Positions 34,335 through 43,142 of a DNA stretch of 64,000 nt are shown here, one piece after another. The position numbers were made by a program, and so were the translations under genes. The notes below the pieces were generated by a model, which did not search any database, was not told the DNA's origin, and worked only from the letters and a program-made list of their open reading frames with translations. The DNA comes from Gemmatimonadota bacterium (GTDB lineage Bacteria > Gemmatimonadota > Gemmatimonadetes > Longimicrobiales > Gaopeijiaceae), in assembly GCA_022827345.1 (NCBI GenBank), contig JAJDTB010000039.1, positions 124,001-188,000 of the forward strand, in the 5' to 3' direction. Within the stretch, counting starts at the first letter, position 1; each line of letters opens with the position of its first letter.

Positions 34335-37229
34335 CTACCAGCTGTACCCCACCCGCGTGTAGTAGTAGCCCCCGTTGAACCCGAACGGTGTGAATTGGCC
34401 GAAGCGGTTGCCAACGCCCGCCGCCGCGCCCGGGTACTCCTCCGGGTAGGTGTTGAGCAGGTTCTGGGCGCCGACCGTAAGTGTCCAGCGGTCGGCGAAT
34501 GTCCGGCCCGCCTCCGCATCGAAGATGATGCGCGCCGGATAGTCGATGGTGTTCGCCGGATCCGACTCGTAGTAGGGCTGCTCGCCGTCGAAGTAGCCGC
34601 CCCAGTAGCTGCCGCGCACCAGGAAACGGGTGCCACCCGCGAAGACGTGGTTCATCGCGACGTTGCCGCGCACGCCCGGGAGCCCTTGTTCGAGGATCCG
34701 GATGCGGTGCGCGGTGAGGGTGTTCGCGTTGAAGTCCGTCACCGTGGTCCGGGTCCAGTTCCACGCACTGCTCAGCGTCGTGGTGGAGCCGCCCGCTCCC
34801 TCGATATCGTAGGCGCCGACCAGGTCGATTCCGTCCGTCCGGGTCGTGAAGTCGTTGATGAAGAAGCGGAACCGCGCGAGCACGCCACCCGGCCGAATGA
34901 TGCCCTCGGCGATGAGTTGCTCGATCTCCGTCGGGCTGAGCGACCTGTCGGCGCTGGTCGTCAGACGGTCCGACACGCGGATCCGGAAGAAGTCCATCGA
35001 GAGACTGAAGGGACCATCGTCGTATACCGCCCCCAATGCCAGGTTGACCGACTTCTCGGGCGTGAGCGCCTCGCCGCCGAAATTCACCGCCAGCGGTGAT
35101 GTGGACGGGATGGTCCCGTTGTTCGTCAGGTCCATGATCGCGGGATCGTAGATCGTCGAAATGTTGAAGGCGTTCTGCTGCCCGGGGGTGGGCGCGCGGA
35201 AGCCGGTGCTGACGCTGGCCCGAAGCCCGAGGCTCTCCGACGCGCTCACGCGTCCCGCGACCTTGCCGTTGACGGTCGTGCCGAAGTCCGAGAACCGCTC
35301 GACGCGTCCCGCCATGCCGAACGTCCAGGCACCCTCGGGCTCGCGCATCTCCATGTCGCCGTAGACGGCGAAGTTGTTGCGGTTCCACACTCCCTCTGTC
35401 AGCGGTCCGAACCCGGTGAACCCGTTGGACCCGGGGGTGAATCCCTGCGTCGCGAGCGGCCCCTCGGTCCACGATTCCGTGCTGCCCCGAATGATCTCGA
35501 AACGCTCGTTTCGCCACTCGGCACCGCCGGCAACGTTGATCCTTTCGTTCAACGCGTACGAGAGATCGACGTTCAGATTAACTTCCTGCTGGTCGTAGAC
35601 ACCCGGGTTGAACCAGGGGGTGCAGGGCTGATCGGGCACGACGAAGGAGAGCGTTCTGTCGTTCCCGGCGCACGGCTGGTCCGGTCCCAGCGAGGCGTTG
35701 ACCGTGTTGTACATGTAGAAGTCCAGGTTGGACTTGCCCCAGGCCGCGCTCGCATCCCAGTTCAGGTCGCCGCTGGCGCCCCTGAGACCCGCCACCGCGG
35801 ACGCGTCCAGAAGGTACGAGCCGAATTGCGGGGTGAACCCCCCCGGGAAGAGCTTCTGGAAGGTGAAGCAGTTGGGATCGTTCATGACCCGGGTATACGC
35901 GCCCTTGTTCCCGGGGGTGTCGATGACCACACCGTCATCGGTGACCCGGACTTCGGGGCACATCGCAGATCCGTCGAGCACACCGTCGTGCGCATCGAGC
36001 ATGTCCCCGATCAGGAGAACCCGCTGGCCGTCGGTGTTCCTGGTTCCGAAGACGCCGCTGCGCGTGCCCGGATTGCGGTAGTAGAAGCCACCCTCCACCT
36101 GCTTGCTCACGTAGTTGCCGTGGCCATAGAACTGCGTGTTGTCGTTGAAGAGGTAGCCCATGTTCGCCCACAGCTTGATCTCGTTCGACACCTGGGGGGA
36201 GCCCCAGACCTGTGCGGGCGACCGGATGCTCGTGTTGCCGGCACCGAGCAGCGCCAGGGCGTCGTTGCGCTGCGTGCTGCGATCCGTGGGATTGGCGTTG
36301 CCGTACTCGCCGGTCAGGTTCAGGAAGCCGGTCTCGCCGAGCGGCAACCCGAAGTTCCCTGACAGGTTGTACATCTCGCCATCCCCGGGGAACATGCCCT
36401 CCTCGAAGGGCTCGCTGGTCGCGCCGAAGGGGTATCCGCCGGTCTTGAGCTCGATCAGGCCGCCCGACCGGTCGTTCCTCAGCACCATGTTCATGACGCC
36501 GGCGATCGCGTCGGAACCGTACTGCGCGGATGCGCCGTCGCGGAGCACCTCGATCTGCTCCAGTGCAATGCCGGGGATGAGCGCGATGTCGGGGCCCTGG
36601 GAGCCGTCGGCGAGGCCGTTGCCGTACCAGGTGATGACCGCCGCGCGGTGGCGCCGCTTCCCGTTGATGAGTACCAGGGTGTGGTCTGGGGCGAGGCCGC
36701 GCAGGTTGGCGGGCCGCACGAATGTAGCCGCGTCGCTGATCGGCTGGATGTTGACGTTGAACGACGGCACCACGTTGCGCACCAGGTTGGCGAAGTCGGT
36801 GTCGCCCTGCTCCACGATTTCCCGCGTCGGAATCACGTCGACGGGCACCGGCGACTCCGTTACGATGCGGGGCCGCGCGCGGCTCCCCACCGCGACCAGG
36901 CCCTCGAGCTCGAGCGTCGTCTCGCTGATCGCGACGTTCAGCGTGGTTGGCTGGCCGTCGACCACGGTCACCTGCCGCCGCGCGGTCTGGTAACCGATCA
37001 GCACGACCACCACTTCATGCGTTCCAGCCGGGACGCCCCCGACTTCGTAGCTGCCGTCCGTACCCGTTATGGCCCCCAGCGCCAGGTCCGCCAGGCTGAC
37101 CTGCGCCCCCGCGACGGCACCTCCCGTGCCGGCCGCGGTGACTCGTCCCCGCAGGCTACCCTGCGCAGCGGCCGCACCGGCCTGCGTGAGCACAAGCAAC
37201 GTGACAATCAGCGTCGCTCTCTTCACCAT
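34335..37229 (-). CDS. TonB-dependent receptor, paralogue A
   Basis: The 964-residue precursor has a signal peptide (ATLIVTLLVLTQAGAAAAQ), a carboxypeptidase-regulatory-like domain (LRGRVTAAGTGGAVAGAQV), and a plug with ANLRGLAPDHTLVLINGKRR and AQYGSDAIAGVMN, followed by a barrel ending in YYYTRVGYSW. It is a close paralogue of the receptor at 38969-41845: long identical tracts include PSFNVNIQPISDAATF and GVLARFRFFINDF. The ATG at 37229 has GGGGAGGGG upstream. It lies 49 bp after the periplasmic binding-protein gene and probably shares its transcript. Confidence 0.93.
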   Translation of the reverse strand: MVKRATLIVTLLVLTQAGAAAAQGSLRGRVTAAGTGGAVAGAQVSLADLALGAITGTDGSYEVGGVPAGTHEVVVVLIGYQTARRQVTVVDGQPTTLNVAISETTLELEGLVAVGSRARPRIVTESPVPVDVIPTREIVEQGDTDFANLVRNVVPSFNVNIQPISDAATFVRPANLRGLAPDHTLVLINGKRRHRAAVITWYGNGLADGSQGPDIALIPGIALEQIEVLRDGASAQYGSDAIAGVMNMVLRNDRSGGLIELKTGGYPFGATSEPFEEGMFPGDGEMYNLSGNFGLPLGETGFLNLTGEYGNANPTDRSTQRNDALALLGAGNTSIRSPAQVWGSPQVSNEIKLWANMGYLFNDNTQFYGHGNYVSKQVEGGFYYRNPGTRSGVFGTRNTDGQRVLLIGDMLDAHDGVLDGSAMCPEVRVTDDGVVIDTPGNKGAYTRVMNDPNCFTFQKLFPGGFTPQFGSYLLDASAVAGLRGASGDLNWDASAAWGKSNLDFYMYNTVNASLGPDQPCAGNDRTLSFVVPDQPCTPWFNPGVYDQQEVNLNVDLSYALNERINVAGGAEWRNERFEIIRGSTESWTEGPLATQGFTPGSNGFTGFGPLTEGVWNRNNFAVYGDMEMREPEGAWTFGMAGRVERFSDFGTTVNGKVAGRVSASESLGLRASVSTGFRAPTPGQQNAFNISTIYDPAIMDLTNNGTIPSTSPLAVNFGGEALTPEKSVNLALGAVYDDGPFSLSMDFFRIRVSDRLTTSADRSLSPTEIEQLIAEGIIRPGGVLARFRFFINDFTTRTDGIDLVGAYDIEGAGGSTTTLSSAWNWTRTTVTDFNANTLTAHRIRILEQGLPGVRGNVAMNHVFAGGTRFLVRGSYWGGYFDGEQPYYESDPANTIDYPARIIFDAEAGRTFADRWTLTVGAQNLLNTYPEEYPGAAAGVGNRFGQFTPFGFNGGYYYTRVGYSW

Positions 37230-37278
37230 TGGAATCCCCTCCCCTGCCAAAGTGGTTCCGTAAACAATGACTCTCGTT

Positions 37279-38676
37279 TCATGACATGCCGAACTTTGCT
37301 TCCCAGTCGCGGAGGAGCGCGAAATGGCTGCCGTCGGCAACGGTGTAGTACACTCTCTGCATCCCCTGCCGGCGGTCGGGCCGGAAGGACACCGGTTCGC
37401 CGATTCCCAGGGGGAAGTTGCGCACGCTGAAGACCGCCTGCTCCAGCCGGGACCTGTCCGGACGTCCGCCCAGGCGCCGGAGGATTTCCGTGATCACCCT
37501 GGCGTTGAGAAACCCTTCCAGGCTGACGAAGCCGCGGGCGAGGGGTTGATACGATTCGCCTTCGGTTAGCAGCTGCAGGTCGTCGGGCAGCTGGGGATCG
37601 TACCGGAACATCAGCCGGTGATATTCGTTCACTGCCGGCAGCGAGGCGTCGTCGTAGGCGGGCACAACCTGTGAATTGACCAGGAACCGGGTGTACGAAT
37701 CCGGGTTCCCGCGTCGCTCGCGTACGGTCCGCTGCAGGTTTTCGCTCCCGACGAAGGACAGGTTGGCCACCGGCACGTGCAGCCCCAGATCGACGGCATC
37801 GCGGGCGAACGCGGCACACGCGGCGTAGGCGCCGATGCAGATGACGGCGTCGGGCGACACCGCCTTCAGGATATCCACCTGGCGCCTCATGCTCGCGCCG
37901 AACGGGGTGCCGCGGCTGTAGGTGGCCTCGCCCACAATCGTCTCGCCGTGCCGCGCCAGCGCCTCGCGCACTCCGGCCCAGCCGCTGCGGCCATACGCGT
38001 CGATCTGATAGAAGACCGCCACTCGCCGGCGTCCGATGCCGACGAAGTTGTCGACCAGCCCGGCCGTCTCCTGCCGGTAGGAAGCGCGCAGGTTGAAGGC
38101 GAACTCGCCGTAGGGAGGTTCACGCTGCGGTTCCGCCCCCGTAAAGGGGAAGAACAGGTAGACCCGCCGGTCGCGGAATCTCTTCAGCAGAGGCAGAACC
38201 CGGGTAACGGTCGGGGTGCCGACATACCCGAAGAGGAGGAAGACATTGTCCTCCTGCATCAGCCGGAGGGTGTTCGCTACGCACGCTTCCGGCTGGTAGC
38301 CGTCGTCGTAGAGCTTGAGGACGATCCGGCGGCCGTTCACTCCTCCGGTGTCGTTGACGTAGCTGAAATAGGCCTGCGCGCCGCGATACAGCTCCCTGCC
38401 CAGGCCGCGGGAAGGGCCCGAGAACGCGGCCGACACGCCAAGCACGATTTCATCGTCCTGCGTGGCAGCGACGCGCGGGCGATGGCGACTCGACGGAGAG
38501 GCAGCGGCCAGCGGTTTCGCCCAGGGCGCGGCGGCCAGCGCGGCGAGCCCGGAGCGCAGGAGCGATCTGCGCGTCAGCGGGTTCGAACTTCGCGGTGCTT
38601 CGGCGGAGGATGCAGCGGCAGCGGTACCCTCGTCCGGTCGCGCCTCAAACACCGTCCGGTCTCGCCGTCCAACCAT
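37279..38676 (-). CDS. Branched-chain-amino-acid-type ABC substrate-binding protein with Tat signal
   Basis: The 465-residue protein has a twin-arginine signal (LTRRSLLRSGLAALAAAP, residues 34-51) after a low-complexity leader. The body is a type I periplasmic-binding protein: VLGVSAAFSGPSRGLGREL, AYFSYVNDTGGVNGRRIVLK, LFGYVGTPTVTRVLPLL and AVFYQIDAYGRSGWAGVREAL. No permease or ATPase genes accompany it, so it may act as a receptor or sensor, or feed a transporter encoded elsewhere. It sits directly upstream of TonB receptor paralogue A. Confidence 0.88.
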   Translation of the reverse strand: MVGRRDRTVFEARPDEGTAAAASSAEAPRSSNPLTRRSLLRSGLAALAAAPWAKPLAAASPSSRHRPRVAATQDDEIVLGVSAAFSGPSRGLGRELYRGAQAYFSYVNDTGGVNGRRIVLKLYDDGYQPEACVANTLRLMQEDNVFLLFGYVGTPTVTRVLPLLKRFRDRRVYLFFPFTGAEPQREPPYGEFAFNLRASYRQETAGLVDNFVGIGRRRVAVFYQIDAYGRSGWAGVREALARHGETIVGEATYSRGTPFGASMRRQVDILKAVSPDAVICIGAYAACAAFARDAVDLGLHVPVANLSFVGSENLQRTVRERRGNPDSYTRFLVNSQVVPAYDDASLPAVNEYHRLMFRYDPQLPDDLQLLTEGESYQPLARGFVSLEGFLNARVITEILRRLGGRPDRSRLEQAVFSVRNFPLGIGEPVSFRPDRRQGMQRVYYTVADGSHFALLRDWEAKFGMS

Positions 38677-38779
38677 GCGAGAGGGTCCCCTTTGTCTGTC
38701 ATTAATGGGCTTTCAAACGGCCTGCACCACACACATTTCCGCCACCCTGATGCAGCCTACTGGCTGGTGAGCAAACCTG

Positions 38780-38812
38780 CAACCGACAGGAGGATTCAAA
38801 CAACCGACAGGA
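38780..38812 (-). promoter_or_regulatory. Two direct repeats CAACCGACAGGA spaced 21 bp
   Basis: The 12-bp sequence CAACCGACAGGA occurs at 38780-38791 and again at 38801-38812, one period of 21 bp (two helical turns). It lies 104-136 bp upstream of the binding-protein gene start. Direct repeats with this period often bind response regulators of the OmpR type as two dimers. The rest of 38677-38966 holds the terminator of the next gene. Confidence 0.45.
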
Positions 38813-38888
38813 TCCTGTGACGCCGGGCCTGGCTCGGGGGATTTCGGGTTGTGGTTACCACCGGGACGGTCCTGCTCTGGCCAAACGA

Positions 38889-38921
38889 GGCCCCGGCCCG
38901 GCGCGATGCCGAGCCGGGGCC
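38889..38921 (-). terminator. Probable terminator after TonB receptor paralogue B
   Basis: GGCCCCGGC (38889-38897) pairs with GCCGGGGCC (38913-38921), and the inner CGGC/GCCG extends the stem. It lies about 48 nt past the receptor stop on the minus strand. Its composition and position match the hairpin after paralogue A at 34224-34259. Confidence 0.65.
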
Positions 38922-38968
38922 ATCGTCGGGCCGACCTGGGTCGAACCCGGACTGCCCGCGGGGTCAGC

Positions 38969-41845
38969 CTACCAGCTGTAGCCGATCCGCGTGTAGTAGA
39001 AGCCGCCGTTGAAGCCGAACGGCGTGAACTGGCCATACGTGTTGCCCACGCCCGCCGCCGCCCCGGGATACTCCTGGGGGAAGGTGTTCAACACGTTCTG
39101 GGCACCGACCGTCAGCGTCCACCGGTCCGCAAACGTCCGCGCGGCCTCGAGGTCGATCAGGTTGCGCGACGGGTAGTCGATTGTGTTGTCGGAGTTGCCC
39201 TCGTAGTACGGCTGCTCGCCGTCGTAGTAGCCGCCCCAGTGGCTGATCCGCGCCAGCACGCGCGTGCCGCCGGTGAAGTTGTGGTTGACCGAGATGTTGC
39301 CGCGCAGGTTCGGCAGGCCTTCCTCCAGGATGCGGATTCGGCCTGCGCTCAGCGTCTGCGGGTTGTGCTCGGTGACCACGGTGCGATTCAGGTTCCACGC
39401 GGTGCTGAAGGTTGTGGCGGAACCGTCGCCGCCGGCCACCCGGTACGCCGCCACCCAGTCGATTCCCTCGCTCTTTGTCGAGAAATCGTTGATGAAGAAG
39501 CGGAACCGGGCAAGCACGCCGCCGGGGCGGATGATGCCCTCAGCGAGCAGCCGGTCGATGTCAGCGGGGCTGAGGCTGAAGTCCCGGGTGAAGGTGAGCC
39601 GGTCGGACATGCGGATCTGATAGGCGTCGAACGACATGCTCAGGTTGCCGCTCTCGACCACGCCGCCCATCGCCAGGTTGATCGAGGTCTCCGGCGTCAG
39701 CGGCTCGCCGCCGAACTCCCTCCCCAGATCGGAGGTCGCCGGGATGGTCCCGTTGTTCGTCAGGTCCATGATGACCGGGTCGTAGATCGTGGAGATGTTG
39801 AAGGCGTTGGACTGACCGGGCGTGGGGGCGCGGAAGCCGGTGCTGGCGCTCATCCGCAGTGCAAACGCCTCGGACAGGCTTATGCGGGCGGCCAACTTGC
39901 CGTTGATGGTGCTGCCGAAGTCGGAGAAGTTCTCGAATCGGCCTGCCACCCCCAACGTCCACGCGCCCTCCGGCTCGCGGATCTCCAGGTCGGCGTAGGC
40001 CGCGAGGTTGTTGCGGTTCCAGACACCCTCGGTCAGCGGACCGAAGCCGGTGAACCCGTTTGATCCCGGCGTGAACCCCTGGGAGGCCAGCGGACCCTCG
40101 GTCCAGCTCGCCCGGTCGCCCGGGACGATCTCGAAGCGCTCGTTCCGGTACTCCGCGCCGCCGGCGAAGTTGACCCTCTCGTTCACGGCATAGGAGAGGT
40201 CGACGTTCAGGTTGGTCTCCTGCTGATCGTAGATGCCGGGGTTGAAGTACGGGGTGCACGGCTGGTCGGGAACGTGCGGCGACAGCTTCTGGTCGGTCGC
40301 GCAGGGCTGGTCCGGCCCGAGCGACGAGTTGACCGTGTTATACATGTAGAAGTCCATGTTGGACTTGCCCCAAGCCGCGCTGGCGTCCCAGGAGAGCCTC
40401 TCGCCCGCGCCCTTGATGCCCGCGACCGCGGAGGCGTCCAGCACGTTGGCCCCGAACTGCGGCGTGAAGCCGCCGGGGAACATCTTCTGGAAGGTCCAGC
40501 AGTTGGGGTTCGCCAGCAATTCCTGCCACGCGGCCTGGTCGGTCACCACGCCCCCGGAGACGGCCACCCTGGGGCAGCCCGCCGAGCCGTCGAGCACGCC
40601 GTCCTGCGCGTCCAGAAGATCGCCCACCAGCAGGAAGGCCCCGTCGTCGTCGCTGGTGCCAAACACACCGCTACGGGTGTTCGGGTTCCGGAAGTAGAAT
40701 CCGCCCTCCACCTGCTTGCTCACGTAGTTGCCGTGGCCGTAGAACTGGGTCTGGTTGCCGAAGACGTAGCCAGTGTTCGCCCACAGCTTGAGCTCGTCGG
40801 AGACCTCCGGCGATCCCCAGATCTGGGCCGGATCGCGCACGCTGGTGTTCCCCTGCGTGTTGATGAGGGCGATCGCGTCGTCGCGCTGGACGCTGCGATC
40901 GGTCGGCAGTGCATTGCCGTATTCGCCGGTCACGTTCAGGAAGCCGGTCTCGCCGAGCGGAAGTCCGAAGTTGCCGGTCAGGGTGTACATGTCGCCGTCC
41001 CCCGGCAACACGCCGCGATCCACCCGGTTGCTTGTATCGCCGAAGAGGTGGCCGCCGGTCTTGAGCTCAAGCGAGCCGCCGGAGCGGTCGTTCTTCAGCA
41101 CGAAGTTCATCACGCCCGCAATGGCGTCCGAGCCGTACTGGGCCGCCGCGCCGTCGCGCAGCACCTCGGCCTGCTCCAGCGCCGCACCCGGTATGAGTGC
41201 GATGTCCGGGCCTTGCGAGCCGTCGGCCAGCCCGTTGCCGTACCAGGTGATGACCGCCGTGCGGTGCCGGCGCTTGCCGTTGATCAGCACCAGAGTGTGA
41301 TCCGGGGCCAGACCGCGCAGATTGGCGGGCCGCGCGAAGGTGGCCGCGTCGGAGATCGGCTGGATGTTCACGTTGAACGACGGCACGACGTTGCGCAGCA
41401 GGTTGGCGAAGTCGGTGTCTCCCTGCCGAACGATTTCCGTTGTGGGGATCACGTCGACGGGGACCGGTGACTCGGTCACCGTGCGGGGCCGCGCGCGGCT
41501 TCCCACCGCGACCAGGCCTTCCAGTTCAATCGCTGCCTCGCTGAGCGAGAAATCGAGCTCGGCAGTCTGCCCGTCGGTGATGGTGACTTGCCTGCGCTCC
41601 GTCCCGTAGCCGAGCAGCACGACCATCACTTCGTGGGTGCCGGCGGGGATGTCGGTGATCTGGTAACCGCCCCCCGGCCCGGCGTTGGCGCCGAGGCTGA
41701 GGTCCGGCAGGCTCACTTGCGCCCCGCCGAGGGCGGCGCCCGTGCCGGCGGCCGTCACCGTCCCCCGGAGGGTGCCTTGCGCCGCCAACGACCCCGTCTG
41801 GGCCAGCGCGCCGATAACGGCGGCAATCGCAACTCTTCGCAGCAT
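38969..41845 (-). CDS. TonB-dependent receptor, paralogue B
   Basis: The 958-residue precursor has a signal peptide (VAIAAVIGALAQTGSLAAQ), carboxypeptidase-regulatory-like domain (LRGTVTAAGTGAALGGAQVS), TonB plug (ANLRGLAPDHTLVLINGKRR; AQYGSDAIAGVMNFVL) and barrel ending YYTRIGYSW. It is homologous to paralogue A through its whole length, so the two arose by duplication. The start at 41845 is one base from the stop of the aminotransferase gene, so the two are co-transcribed. The ligand is unknown; the partner gene suggests an amino-acid or amine-like compound. Confidence 0.93.
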   Translation of the reverse strand: MLRRVAIAAVIGALAQTGSLAAQGTLRGTVTAAGTGAALGGAQVSLPDLSLGANAGPGGGYQITDIPAGTHEVMVVLLGYGTERRQVTITDGQTAELDFSLSEAAIELEGLVAVGSRARPRTVTESPVPVDVIPTTEIVRQGDTDFANLLRNVVPSFNVNIQPISDAATFARPANLRGLAPDHTLVLINGKRRHRTAVITWYGNGLADGSQGPDIALIPGAALEQAEVLRDGAAAQYGSDAIAGVMNFVLKNDRSGGSLELKTGGHLFGDTSNRVDRGVLPGDGDMYTLTGNFGLPLGETGFLNVTGEYGNALPTDRSVQRDDAIALINTQGNTSVRDPAQIWGSPEVSDELKLWANTGYVFGNQTQFYGHGNYVSKQVEGGFYFRNPNTRSGVFGTSDDDGAFLLVGDLLDAQDGVLDGSAGCPRVAVSGGVVTDQAAWQELLANPNCWTFQKMFPGGFTPQFGANVLDASAVAGIKGAGERLSWDASAAWGKSNMDFYMYNTVNSSLGPDQPCATDQKLSPHVPDQPCTPYFNPGIYDQQETNLNVDLSYAVNERVNFAGGAEYRNERFEIVPGDRASWTEGPLASQGFTPGSNGFTGFGPLTEGVWNRNNLAAYADLEIREPEGAWTLGVAGRFENFSDFGSTINGKLAARISLSEAFALRMSASTGFRAPTPGQSNAFNISTIYDPVIMDLTNNGTIPATSDLGREFGGEPLTPETSINLAMGGVVESGNLSMSFDAYQIRMSDRLTFTRDFSLSPADIDRLLAEGIIRPGGVLARFRFFINDFSTKSEGIDWVAAYRVAGGDGSATTFSTAWNLNRTVVTEHNPQTLSAGRIRILEEGLPNLRGNISVNHNFTGGTRVLARISHWGGYYDGEQPYYEGNSDNTIDYPSRNLIDLEAARTFADRWTLTVGAQNVLNTFPQEYPGAAAGVGNTYGQFTPFGFNGGFYYTRIGYSW

Positions 41846-41846
41846 T

Positions 41847-42986
41847 TTAGATCCATCCTTTCTTGCGGAAGTTCCGCAGGGTGTCACAAAAGCGCCCCAT
41901 GTCATCCGGCAGTCCGAAGGAGAGGCGGTTCCGATCAAGTTTCGGCGGAAAATCCCTTCCCACCAGGAATCCCGCATCCGCCATGCGGTTCCGATATGTG
42001 GCCAGATCCCCGCTGATGCGGTGCATCAGGAAATTGGCCTGCGTGGGCATACGCTCGAGGCCCAGCTCGTCGAGGGTCGCCTCGGTCATTTCGCGTGACT
42101 GACGGTTGACCTCGCGGCTCTTCGTGATCAGCTCCTCGTCCCGGAACGATGCCCCGGCAGCGGCGATCGCGATCTGGTTCGCGTTGTTCCGCGAGGCAAA
42201 GTCACTCAGGCGGGCCGCGGTGTCGGGATGCGCGATCCCGTAACCCAGGCGAAGCCCGGCCATCCCGTAGATCTTCGAGAAGGTCTTCACGACGACGATG
42301 TTGCGCTTCTTGTGGATCCAGGGGAGCGAACTCCACATGCGCTCGTCTTCCACGTACTCGATGTACGCCTCGTCGGAGAGGAAGAACACGTGCTCCGGCG
42401 CATCCGCGATCCACTCGTCGATCGCCGCGCTGGGCGTGATCGTCGCGGTCGGGTTGTTGGGGTTGCAGAGGTAGACGAGCGCGGGATGCCCCGAACTCTC
42501 GGCCGCCTCGCGCATTCGGTCCAGATCGTGCTCGTAGTTGGCCGTCAGCGGCACCTTGATCAGCTCGTACGCCTCGGTGCGCTGATAGTTGGTCACGGCC
42601 TCGTAGGTGGGGTCGGCCATGACGAGCTTCGCGCGCGGCGCGGCGTACGCCTGCACCACCATCTGCAGCACCTCCGCCGACCCGGTGCCGACCACGACCT
42701 GGTTCTCGCCCACCTCGTGGGCCGCAGCCAGCTTCGTCACCAGCGCGGCCTGCTGATCCGACGGATACCGGTTCGCGACCGTAATCGCCTCGATGACCGC
42801 ATCCTTCGCGGCCGGCGAGATGCCCAGCGGGTTTTCGTTCGAGTTGAGACGAACACTGTCGTTGCTGGTCCGCCTTCCCGGCGCCGCGACGAGAGCCGCG
42901 AGCGGGTCCGCGGAAGCGCCCAGGGCACCGGTCCCGGCCACGATCCCGGAAAGGGTTCCGGCCCTGATGAATTCACGCCGACGCAT
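41847..42986 (-). CDS. Tat-exported class I/II PLP aminotransferase (histidinol-phosphate aminotransferase-like)
   Basis: The 379-residue protein has a twin-arginine start (MRRREFIRAGTLSGIVAG) followed by a complete fold-type I aminotransferase: SNENPLGISPAA, VVGTGSAEVLQMV, LVYLCNPNNPTATI, FLSDEAYIEYV, and the PLP-binding Lys in KTFSKIYGMAGLRLGYG. Its length fits HisC-like enzymes, but a Tat signal is unusual for them. PLP enzymes fold with cofactor before Tat transport, which makes export plausible. It is one base upstream of TonB receptor paralogue B, suggesting that it acts on the receptor's cargo in the periplasm. Confidence 0.87.
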   Translation of the reverse strand: MRRREFIRAGTLSGIVAGTGALGASADPLAALVAAPGRRTSNDSVRLNSNENPLGISPAAKDAVIEAITVANRYPSDQQAALVTKLAAAHEVGENQVVVGTGSAEVLQMVVQAYAAPRAKLVMADPTYEAVTNYQRTEAYELIKVPLTANYEHDLDRMREAAESSGHPALVYLCNPNNPTATITPSAAIDEWIADAPEHVFFLSDEAYIEYVEDERMWSSLPWIHKKRNIVVVKTFSKIYGMAGLRLGYGIAHPDTAARLSDFASRNNANQIAIAAAGASFRDEELITKSREVNRQSREMTEATLDELGLERMPTQANFLMHRISGDLATYRNRMADAGFLVGRDFPPKLDRNRLSFGLPDDMGRFCDTLRNFRKKGWI

Positions 42987-43142
42987 GCATCGCCTCCTTC
43001 ACTGCAGCAGTTTCAGAACGTTCCCGTCGCAAAAGCCGGGAAACCGACTGTCCACTCCTATTTTGCCGGGCACAGGGCCCCGGGACAAGGCCGAAGGGTG
43101 CTGAAACGCCCTCCAGGGCGGTTTCTCGACCCGTCCGCCGCG

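Noticed and set aside
42987-43142. Riboswitch or attenuator upstream of the aminotransferase
   Set aside because: The gap lacks any conserved riboswitch core or leader peptide that I can recognise.
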